DNA of 64,000 nucleotides from positions 372,001-436,000 of the forward strand of contig JAHYIO010000031.1 in the NCBI GenBank assembly GCA_020543525.1, in the 5' to 3' direction. The position numbers and the translations under genes were made by a program. The notes beneath the pieces were generated by a model, which had not been told where the DNA came from, ran no database searches, and saw nothing but the letters and a program-made list of their open reading frames with translations. The DNA comes from Coriolopsis trogii. Lineage: Eukaryota > Basidiomycota > Agaricomycetes > Polyporales > Polyporaceae. Below, in pieces: positions 11,269-20,614 of the stretch (its first letter is position 1; the number at the start of each line of letters is the position of its first letter).

Positions 11269-11835
11269 TGTTGACATTCCGGATTTACGGCTCTACCGGT
11301 CCGGAGTTGTGCACACAACCTTTGTATGGTCATGTTTACTTATGTTTAGATAGCGCTTACTATAGGCTGTGTTTCTACTTACCATATACGGTTTTCTCTA
11401 CGAAACTACTGTACATTCCCATGACCATATGGTTCCCTTGTCTTCCTGTGCGTTCTACAATGCACCGGAACATTCTAGACCTTATGTCTTACTCAGAATA
11501 CTCTCGGCTCTTACTCATACGCCGAGTACGGACTCTTACTCATCGCTCTATGGTTAACATGTGACTGCTTCATTCGCTTACTCATGCACTCCTCTCTCCA
11601 GTATATAAGGCAGTCTGTTTGCCCCTCTGCTCTTCAGTCGTTCGCTCACTGACTGAAGAGTAAGTCTCACTCATTACTTATGCTCTACTACACTTTACTT
11701 ACTAGTACTTGTAGTCTCTCTTTGTGTGACTTACAGGTACTAAACTATGCAATATAGTCGTTCGCTCACTGACTGAAGATCTCTCTTTGTGTGACTTACA
11801 GGTCGCTCCAAGCCTTCCAGGTTCAGAGTTCATCA
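11269..11835 (+). repeat. 5' LTR of copia copy 1
   Basis: 567 bp, TG...CA ends. Contains a TATA box (TATATAA, 11602-11608). Two 24-bp units are each present twice: AGTCGTTCGCTC... at 11636-11659 and 11756-11779, and TCTCTCTTTGTG... at 11715-11738 and 11780-11803. A GTAAGT at 11660-11665 and CTTACAG at the end of each second unit look like splice signals. Confidence 0.96.
11602..11608 (+). promoter_or_regulatory. LTR TATA box
   Basis: TATATAA about 30 bp upstream of the first repeated unit in the LTR; the expected place for the U3/R promoter. The same box is present in the other LTRs of this family in the window. Confidence 0.7.
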
Positions 11836-11853
11836 GGTTATGAGCCCTGCGCT
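11836..11853 (+). promoter_or_regulatory. Primer-binding site, complementary to the initiator tRNA-Met anticodon arm
   Basis: GGTTATGAGCCCTGCGCT starts at the first base after the LTR. Its complement, GCGCAGGGCTCATAACC, matches what I recall of the anticodon arm of eukaryotic initiator tRNA-Met (CAT anticodon), not a tRNA 3' end. Drosophila copia is known to prime from a 5' half of initiator tRNA-Met cut in the anticodon loop, and this site fits the same mechanism. Confidence 0.75.
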
Positions 11854-12888
11854 CTAATCGGTTGCTTCTCTGTCGACACCTCTGCGCGCAACTCTTTGTA
11901 CGTCGACTCTCTGCCCGTGCATCCCACTTTCCTACTCTCTTGACTGTGCCCGCCGACACTGCTGCCAGGGGGACATTTCTGCGCTCGTGACGCAGCCCTG
12001 AGCGCTTCGTAGTCAGTCTCTAGTCTACTATCGTTGTAACACCTGTTGTGCTCTCGAAGCACCTGGGTGATTCAGGCATCCCTCAGCCAGGCCACGCACT
12101 TGCGCCCGCCAGCTGTTGTACCCGGGGTGGTTAGCACCTTTGGACCGGAGGACAACCGTTCGGACCCTCCTTACGATACCTTTTTGCCTCGGTAGTTACT
12201 ATAGCGTTTCTTGGGCACAGTTGGCGACTTCTACCCGGATTGTCGGTAATTTCGGCTTACTGGCTCTCTAGTTCACCTCAAAAGGTGCCCCTGTCCACCT
12301 TCCTCGCACGTGGCACGTCAATCATCGCGTATACTTTGAACCACCGTTCTGGAGCCGACTCTTCCAGCATCTCCTCATTCCTCTGAGTCTGAAGTCGAGG
12401 ACATCGTTGATACTTCGACAGAAGCATCCTCTGACAGCTCAGGCAACGAGGAATCCTGCGAGGATCTTCCACACGTTTGGGACTCTGACGAACAAGTCGA
12501 CGCCCACCTTCAAAGCGATGGTTGGTACAATTGTGCCGTGAGCCCCTGTCCTCATCGGTACAACAACGTTGCTTTACCGGAAGATCCCACATCGTTCGCT
12601 TGGCAACCTATCTCTCCCTACCAAGCAGACGAGGAGTTTCTTGCTGGAGTCAACACAGCTCTTCCAGTCGCATCCGATACACCCTACGACACACCACTTG
12701 TCGTAGCGCTTCCTCTCGCCTCTAACACCCCATACGACACCCCTCTCGTCGCATATCCGCATCTCTCTCCAATCGAAACTCTTCCTCCTCCTCTCGTCAC
12801 TGCGCTTCCATCTGTTGCGCCTATATCCTTCACTCTAGACTTCGACGACGAGGATTATCTCCACTCTTCTCAGTACCTGCTTTCAATC
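11854..12888 (+). other. Long leader between primer-binding site and gag
   Basis: About 1 kb. From 12340 to 12888 the gag frame is open without an ATG, encoding an acidic Ser/Glu-rich then Pro-rich stretch. It could be translated only from a non-AUG start or a spliced message. No other feature seen. Confidence 0.5.
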
Positions 12889-15800
12889 ATGGGAGACGTC
12901 AAGATCGACTCGATCCCTATCCTTTCTTCGGCGAACCAGTACAATGACTGGGCTGCAAAGCTCAAGGGGTACTTCATCTTCATGGGCTGTTGGGAGATTG
13001 TCGAAGGCACCAAGACTGAGCCCTCTCCTGCCGGTACTACTGCCACTGCGGCGGAGTTAGTCGCCATAGAGGCATGGCAGAAGCTCAATGGGCAGGCTCG
13101 CGGCATGATGTATATGCGGGTCTCACCGAACTTCCACTACGTCCTCGATGCGAAGGTTCCGGGTCAACACGGTGCTGCTCCTCGTACCATGACAGCCGCT
13201 GAGACCTGGGCCGCCATCAAGACGAAGTTTGGCACGCCCAACAGTGCTCACGTCTGGGGCATGTTCGAGTCGCTCGTTGCAGAGCCTCGCATGAACGATT
13301 CGAAGCCTCTCCAGGACCAGATGATGAAGATCATCAACCGCCTTCGCGACATCGATAGCAATGGCGTCAAGCTCAGCGAGACCATGCAGGCTCTCCTGTT
13401 GCTGTCGAAGGTCCCCGAGTCCTACCAGTCCATGGTTTCTGCGCTAATGGCTATTACGGACATCGACAAGATCACCCTCGACGACATCCAGTCGAAGACC
13501 TTGGCCGAGGAGTCATTGCGCAAGAACGGACAGTCCGCCAACAAGGTCTCCCAGACCAAGCCGAAGCCTAAGGGTCCTTGCTCCTTCTGTGGCGGTAGTT
13601 CTCACCACGAGTCCAACTGCTACAAGAAGCACCCAGACAAGCGTCCCAAGGGCAAGAAGAAGGAGAAGGAGAGGGATAAGGACAAGGACAAGGGGAAGAA
13701 CAAGGACACTACTTCTCATAGCCATGCACATGTCGTCTCTGAGTCTGTATCTGCTGTAAACGTACTTTCGGGTCCCTCGAACATCGCTGCTTCTTTCTAT
13801 GATGAGGCTATGGCCTCGGACAGCTCGAAGTGGACCATGTGGCTTATGGACTCAGGAGCCTCTCAACATATCACCGGCGACATGTCTGACTTTTCTACCT
13901 ACCAGCCTTTCGAGACCACTGTTCCCTTTGGAACGGCTGCGTCAGGTGAAAGTAGTGTTATCCATGCGCTTGGATCGGGAACGGTTGAAGGGATCGCGTA
14001 CATCGATAATCAGAGCGTCCCTGTCACCTTCAACAACGTCTACTACATCCCGCATGTGGAAGGTCGTCTTTTCTCGACGGGCTCCATCGAGCGCAATGGT
14101 TATTCCTTGTTCCAAGGCGAAGGTCGCATGTGTATCTTTGACAAGCTACCTGATGGTGCTGTCAAACATGGTTCGACGATTCGTATCATGGGTCGAAAGA
14201 TCCTTGAAGCGAGGTACAACCCGAATAGCAACACGTACTGGACGCTCCTCGAACTCCGTAATGGTCAGCGTGTCCACCTCAATGTCCGTCGCTTCAAGAC
14301 CTGGCATCGTCGCTTTGGTCATGCGGGCAAGGACGTGCTGCGTCATCTTCCTAAGAACACCAAGGGAGTTGATGCCGTTGATCCTGCGGATGAAGAGCCA
14401 TGTGACGGATGTGCCTTTGGCAAATCCACTCGCGCCCCCTTTCCACCTTCTGAGAAGCGTGCGACTGAAGTTCTCGAGCTCATCCATACAGATCTCGATG
14501 GACCGATGCGTACTCAGGCTATCGGAGGATGGAAGTATTTTGCCGGTTTCATTGACGATTACTCTGGTCTTGCTCGCGCCTACTACCTTAAGCACAAGTC
14601 GGACGCTGTTAAAGCATTCCTCGACTATAAGGCATGGGCTGAGACTCAGACCGGTAAAAAGATCAAGAAAGTCCGCTCTGATCGAGGGGGGGAATACACG
14701 TCTAGCGAGTTCAGCGAGCTTCTTCGTTCGCATGGCATCGAGCACCAGAAGACAGTTGCGGGTTCACCTCAACAGAATGGACGTGCTGAACGCTGGAACC
14801 GTACCATCACCGAGAAGGCTTTGTGTATGTTACATCAGGCTGGACTTAGTCACGGTTTCTGGCAACTTGCCATCGATGCAGCTGTTCATATCTACAATCG
14901 TCAACCTATGCGACGACACAAATGGCAATGCCCTATCACGTTGTGGGACAGTACCATACCGGACGTTTCCTACTTCCGCGTGTTTGGGTGCAAAGCCTTT
15001 GTGCATGTGCAGAAGGCGAAGCGCGAAGGGAAGCTCGACAAGAAGGCAGTCGAGATGATCTTCGTGGGGTATGAGCAGGGTTCCAAGGGGTATCGTTTTT
15101 GGAATCCGGCCACCCGCTCTATCGTCGTGTCCCGCGATGTGACATTCGATGAAGAGTCTTTCCCTGCACGAAAACTTCCTGGCAATCAACCTGTCGCCCC
15201 CAGTGATAATCCGTTTGTGAATGACCAGTCGGATGAGTCCTCGAACGACAACTCTGACTCGGTCGATCCCAACGACATCCTGGACATTCCCCTTCCCATT
15301 CCGCTTGATGTCCCACCACCGCTTGATCACTCTGTAGACGATGATGCGCCTGAAGCACCTGCTCCGGCTAATGCCCCTGATCGTTCTCCAACACCACCGC
15401 CTGTTCCTGCTCCTCATCCTCCTCACCGTCGTGGTCGTAACAGACCAGTGGGAGATAATCAGCCTAGCATTGCTCGTGACCGTCCTTGTCGTGACAAAGC
15501 AGGCATTCCCCACCCGAGTAGGACTCAGGACAACATCTATGGTGACGAGAACCCGGTTCATGTTGACGCTCGGACAGATCCGGATGGAGATCAGTGGGAG
15601 GCAGAGACTTTCCTTGCTTTTCTCGCTGCTGCTCAGTCAAAAGCTGGTATTCCTCAATCCCACAAGGAGGCCATGCGATCGCCTGATGCTCCTAAGTGGC
15701 GCGAAGCTGAGAAGTCGGAGTATGACTCGCTCATCGAGAACAGGACCTGGGTACTTGTTCCTCGTCCTAAAGGTCGACACGTCGTCTCAAACCGCTGGGT

Positions 15801-17193
15801 TTATGACATTAAACATGATGGGCGGTATAAAGCTCGTCTTGTTGCTCGCGGTTTTACTCAAGTATGGGGTGAGGACTATCACGAGACGTTCTCTCCGGTT
15901 GCGCGGTTCGAGTCTATCCGGTATCTTCTTGCGCATGCTGCGCTTGAGGACTGGGACATCGAATCTATGGATGTCAAGACCGCGTTTCTGAATGGCGATC
16001 TCGAAGAGGAAATCTACATGGAACAGCCCGAAGGCTGGGTCGTTCCTGGGAAGGAAGATCACGTCTGTCTGCTCAAAAAGGCTATCTATGGTCTTAAACA
16101 GGCGTCGCGTCAATGGAATGCGAAGATTCATCAGTCGCTTCTTGACTTGGGATTCCAACGGACCTATTCTGATGCCGGGATCTACGTATATCGGCGACAA
16201 GGGGGGGAACACGTAACAATTGTCGTACTCTATGTCGACGATCTACTTCTCATTGGCGATCAGTCTAGTCACATCAAGCACGTCAAGCGCTCTCTCTCTA
16301 AGCAGTACAAGATGACGGACTTGGGACCAGTCAAGCGCTTCCTTGGTCTTCGCATCACTCGAGATCGTTCCACTCGAACACTCGACATCGACCAGGAAGA
16401 GTATATCCAGTCTGTCCTTGAGCGTTTCCAGATGGCTGACTGTAAACCGTCGCGTACTCCTCTCCCTGCTGGTGCTGTTTTGGTGAAAACCGATCAGCCC
16501 GCTTCCAATTCATTCAGGCAACGCTACCAGAGTCTTATTGGCAGTCTTTTGTACGCCATGCTCGGGACGCGCCCTGATATTGCTTTCGCTGTCACACGGT
16601 TATCCAAGTACAATGCCAATCCCTCTGAAGCGCACATGAACTATGCTAAGTATGTCCTGCGTTACCTTCAGGGAACAAAGGCGTACCGGCTGCGCTACAA
16701 GGGAGCGTCTAATGACGGTCTGATTTCGTACTCAGATTCGGACTGGGCGGAAGACCGTGATGATCGGCACTCAACCTCTGGCTTTGTCTTCTTGATGGCA
16801 GGTGGTGCTGTATCGTGAGCATCGAGGCGTCAGCCTACCATTTCGCTCTCCTCGACCGAGGCGGAATATAAAGCGGCCTCCGACACTTGTCGTCAGTTGG
16901 CATGGCTGAGGACCTTCGGCAATGAACTTGGAGATGACGTGACTGATCCGACGCCTTTGTGTCTCGACAACCAAGGCTCGATCTTCTTGTCTGTCAATCC
17001 AGTCATTGACCGTCGTACCAAGCACATAGAGATCCGTTATCACTTCATTCGTGAACAGGTCGAGATGGGATCTGTCGAGATCTACTATGTCGCTTCTGAG
17101 GACCAATTGGCCGACCCCCTCACGAAGAACATGCCTTACTCCAATCAGGCCAAATTCGTTGAGGAGATAGGTCTTGTGTCCGTTGCATCTTGA
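12889..17193 (+). pseudogene. Copia gag-pol, copy 1, with a nonsense codon in RNase H
   Basis: From the ATG at 12889 (MGDVKIDSIPIL, the usual copia Gag beginning) the frame would encode 1434 residues of Gag-Pol. Visible in order: Gag; CCHC zinc knuckle (C-x2-C-x4-H-x4-C, about residue 231); aspartic protease DSGA (~321); HHCC zinc-binding region (WHRRFGHAG...CDGCAFGK); integrase core with D, D and E (HTDLDG, DDYSG, QQNGRAER region); reverse transcriptase with YVDD at 16231-16242 (~1115); RNase H (DSDWAED...SSTEAEY). At 16816-16818 a TGA replaces the Trp codon found at the same place in copia copy 2. This removes the last ~125 residues, including most RNase H catalytic positions. The frame is otherwise open to the stop at 17193. 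Confidence 0.93.
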
Positions 17194-17204
17194 ACGAGTG
17201 GGAG

Positions 17205-17771
17205 TGTTGACATTCCGGATTTACGGCTCTACCGGTCCGGAGTTGTGCACACAACCTTTGTATGGTCATGTTTACTTATGTTTAGATAGCGCTTACTATA
17301 GGCTGTGTTTCTACTTACCATATACGGTTTTCTCTACGAAACTACTGTACATTCCCATGACCATATGGTTCCCTTGTCTTCCTGTGCGTTCTACAATGCA
17401 CCGGAACATTCTAGACCTTATGTCTTACTCAGAATACTCTCGGCTCTTACTCATACGCCGAGTACGGACTCTTACTCATCGCTCTATGGTTAACATGTGA
17501 CTGCTTCATTCGCTTACTCATGCACTCCTCTCTCCAGTATATAAGGCAGTCTGTTTGCCCCTCTGCTCTTCAGTCGTTCGCTCACTGACTGAAGAGTAAG
17601 TCTCACTCATTACTTATGCTCTACTACACTTTACTTACTAGTACTTGTAGTCTCTCTTTGTGTGACTTACAGGTACTAAACTATGCAATATAGTCGTTCG
17701 CTCACTGACTGAAGATCTCTCTTTGTGTGACTTACAGGTCGCTCCAAGCCTTCCAGGTTCAGAGTTCATCA
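17205..17771 (+). repeat. 3' LTR of copia copy 1
   Basis: 567 bp, indistinguishable by eye from 11269-11835; followed by the target duplication GGCGG. Confidence 0.96.
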
Positions 17772-17776
17772 GGCGG

Positions 17777-18075
17777 AACGGTGGCGGTTGGGTCGGGACG
17801 GCAGCGAGGCCCCGGAAGAACACGACTGTCTCGATGACCATGTCATGATCTTGGATGGTTCGAAACCCCTGCTCAAGCGCGCGATCGTTGATGTCGACGG
17901 GAGGTTGCAGTCCGAACGGGGCACGCAGCGGTACGTGATCGAGGTCAGAGCGGCGTTCACAGTGTGTCCGTTCAGGCCTTGGGACACCATCGTGCTTGAG
18001 GACCTGCAGATCAAGCGGTTGGCTGGTAATGCTGAGACTGGTTGTCGTTTGCGCTGGACTTGTATTGCATATTAA
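17777..18075 (+). pseudogene. HET gene 1, 3' part beyond the copia insertion
   Basis: The C-terminal ~95 residues of the interrupted HET gene. The segment around EEHDCLDDHVMILDGS aligns with GHDCFHDHITVCDGS of HET gene 2. IVLEDLQIKRLA aligns with IVLDEIRIERIA. It ends at TAA 18073-18075. Separated from its promoter and HET domain by the 6.5-kb element. Confidence 0.82.
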
Positions 18076-18144
18076 TGGCATCAAATGGAGGACTGTATGG
18101 TCGGGCGGAGGGGGATTTGTCACGGTAGCCACAACCTTTTCCAT

Positions 18145-18414
18145 TCAAAATAACATGGACTGAGTTATCCGTGTGGGTTTTACACGAGATTCAACAAGTC
18201 TTAGCGAGCTGCACCCTGTGGGGCTAAGCAGGCGGCCCCACACAACCGTGACTGAGAGCGCAAGCCGCGACGGGACAGTGAAAAGACCAGCGACGGGGAG
18301 GACAGTGAAGAGGGCGATGATGACCGCAAGAGATGAGACAATGACAGGTGTGAAACATATGTTGATAGTGCTCGAGAGATGGCCAATGTCGATGGAGATG
18401 AAGTATGTACCCAT
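18145..18414 (-). pseudogene. TMCC family, truncated copy 3 (membrane segment only)
   Basis: An 89-codon frame on the minus strand, convergent with HET gene 1. It begins MGTYFISIDIGHL and contains a long hydrophobic stretch. It matches the first exon of the copies at 39664-40926 and 29939-31665, including the bases just before the ATG (GTCGTATGCCAAC against GTTGTATACCAAC). The coiled-coil exons of the other copies are missing, so this is probably a 3'-truncated relic. Function unknown. Confidence 0.5.
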
Positions 18415-18644
18415 GTTGGCATACGACGTCGCAGGTAGGAAGGAGGCGAACCGGGAGATGGCGCTGAGAACGGAGTGAGTGAACAGTCCATGACCCCAGA
18501 TATATCATGTGAAGACTCGGTCGCCCTCATGCGCCAGCCGCAGCCGGCGACTGAGGGTCTGAGGCTGACTCTTGGCGCCTGTTCCTGGTCACAGAGATGT
18601 TTCACGAGGGTTCGGGCAAATGGAAAGAACAATAATGAACTCAC

Positions 18645-18968
18645 ATCATCAGTAGTTTGGGAAATCTATTATATTGTCTTATTTGCCCAAATAAGACAAG
18701 TAAGACGCTATAAGCTGTAAGCTCCAGCACAGCCACCGGTGGCAAATCAGACACACACCAGCACCCGACTTGTCCCATTCATAGCAGCATGGTATAATGA
18801 CAAAACCTCACGAAACTTGGTACGTCGATGCGGCCATATACTGCAAGACTCTCCACCAATTTTGGTGGCATTTCGCCCACAGACGCTTTGGTGGCGGGCG
18901 TCACATTCTGGCAGGGGAGTGAAATAAGACAAATAAGCAAATAACAAATTTCCCGAACTACTGATGAT
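18645..18968. repeat. 324-bp inverted-repeat element (MITE-like)
   Basis: The left end ATCATCAGTAGTTTGGGAAAT and right end (reverse complement) ATCATCAGTAGTTCGGGAAAT are imperfect inverted repeats of about 30-45 bp. They continue into A/T-rich TTGTCTTATTTG motifs on both sides. No coding capacity inside. No clear target duplication was found, so the superfamily is unassigned. Confidence 0.6.
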
Positions 18969-19949
18969 TGCGTGGAACTGGTATCTCAGCGTTGGCCATA
19001 GCAAAATTCCTGCATGCATCCCTATCATCCTGGTGGCTTGATCGGACTGGAATGAATAAGAAGCGGCTGACTGGACATCTTGCACTATCGGGCTCGACAT
19101 CCCCGGGCCCGTGCAGAATGTACCTCTCATCACTGTAACTTGTGCCCCACAGAGTATGAACCCGAGCTCTGCAGGTGCATGTAAGAGCCTGAGGTACTGA
19201 TCATAGCACCTCGCTGGGTGGATCGTAGGCCGTGGGGTATCCTATCAAGTCGCCTAGTCACAGTGCTCTCTTCTAGATCATTAGAGCACATGTCGTTACA
19301 GAGGAGCCATCATACTCGCGCGTAGTGAGACAGAGGTACGGGATAAGGACGAGGAATGTAAGCGCCTAACACTGAGCGCATGAGATAATATCACGTCAGC
19401 GTGTCCCTTTCTTTAGTAAATTTGAACATTTCACGTACAATCGAACTTGTCTTCGACGGGCTGGTGTTAGTAGTCTCCCCTAGGCAGACGAAGGAAGGAC
19501 CTGTTGTATGTGGGGAAGGACAGTCCTACCTGGTGTCTCATCCGTCATTTTGCATGCTACAGGCAATGTCGCATAATCCCCGTCATGCTCATTACATGCC
19601 GGAGACAAGTTTCAATACCGCCCTCGTTGCGCGCATGCGGCCAGTGTGGACTCGAAGGCCACTTAGCATGCTATAGCAGCACGTCGAATGGCATCTCATG
19701 TGCTGCATAGGATCTACGCCGTCTGAGAGTGAGCAATCTCTGCAATACTCGCAAACTAATGCTCCATGTATACTTACCCAGGACTACAAACCCACCGTTC
19801 TGTCTCCCTTTGCGTATATGACATGTCGTACCGTTATGATATAGAGCTGGTGAGTGCGCACCGGCAGACAAGGCATAGCATTTTCGGATGCTCGCGTATA
19901 GGGCACTACACCGGCCGTTCTTTCCTGACGTCAATCTGACGTGGTCCTA
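18969..19949. other. Stretch without recognisable genes
   Basis: About 1 kb between the inverted-repeat element and the upstream region of HET gene 2. Frames are short and lack coding character. Confidence 0.5.
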
Positions 19950-20257
19950 TAAAGTTAGGTTTGGAGACCAGGCAGCTTCCATTTGACATGTTTGACGACT
20001 GTCACATGCCGTTGCACGTCTCATATAAATACCCTACGTCCTGCGCTGGCTATAGATGCCGCACCCGTCCACTACGCTCCCAGTATGTTCCACCCCTCGA
20101 CATCTTGCGATCACTAATATCTAAGGCAGGAATTGCAGCGACCACGACAAGGTCACAACTGCCCGTGCTACCCCCTTTTTGCCGGGTTCCCTGTGTTTGG
20201 CAACGTGGACGTTTCCTAATACCGCAAGTACGCAGAGTATTGTCTTTGGGATTTATG
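19950..20257 (+). promoter_or_regulatory. Displaced promoter-like region of HET gene 2
   Basis: Resembles the region upstream of HET gene 1 (9420-9640) in order and content. The HET gene it should precede starts 7.2 kb further on, at 27424, with the Plavaka element between them. Confidence 0.5.
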
Positions 20258-20409
20258 CATCAGGAACTCGAGATTTTTCCAGCTGGAGAGCGCGTTTCCA
20301 CGGTTCCGGGAGAGGACGGAGGGAGCCGCGCGCCCCCACCCGGGCCAAGATGGATGACATATGTCCAGGTGGGGCAGTCGTCTCTGCCTACCTCTACTCA
20401 TATGCTCGA

Positions 20410-20456
20410 TTTCTATCCAGATGACGCATTTCCATCTAGGAGACGAGTCTCCATCC
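20410..20456 (-). repeat. Left subterminal repeats of Plavaka element 1
   Basis: TTTCTATCC (20410), TTTCCATCT (20429) and TCTCCATCC (20448), spaced 19 bp. They are inverted relative to the GGATAGAAA repeats near the right end. Likely transposase-binding sites. Confidence 0.55.
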
Positions 20457-20614
20457 AGACATATACGGTACCAGGTGGACCGAGCACTCACAGATAGATT
20501 CTCATAGGCCGCCGGGAACCCAGATCAGCGCTGCAAGTCTCGGATTGCGCATCAATGAGGTGAGCCCCTCCAACTGTGCAGGTTCAACCAATAGATTCTT
20601 CGCCTCCGTGTACT

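Larger units (their letters stand above)
11269..17771 (+). mobile_element. Complete Ty1/copia retrotransposon, copy 1, inserted in HET gene 1
   Basis: 6503 bp with 567-bp LTRs (11269-11835 and 17205-17771) that start TGTTGACA and end TTCATCA and look identical. The 5-bp target duplication GGCGG lies at 11264-11268 and 17772-17776. A primer-binding site follows the 5' LTR directly and a purine tract (GAGTGGGAG, 17196-17204) precedes the 3' LTR. The single gag-pol frame has the copia order protease, integrase, reverse transcriptase, RNase H. Identical LTRs imply recent insertion, yet one nonsense codon is already present in the RNase H region. Confidence 0.97.

Noticed and set aside
11279..11564. 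Apparent C-terminal continuation of the HET frame into 11269-11564, also found at 17174-17500 and 59974-60300
   Set aside because: The sequence lies inside the LTRs and recurs identically in each; it is LTR DNA, not HET protein.
12538..12888. Gag starting at 12538
   Set aside because: The codon there is GTG and the first ATG of the frame is at 12889, where recognisable Gag begins; the stretch before it was treated as leader.
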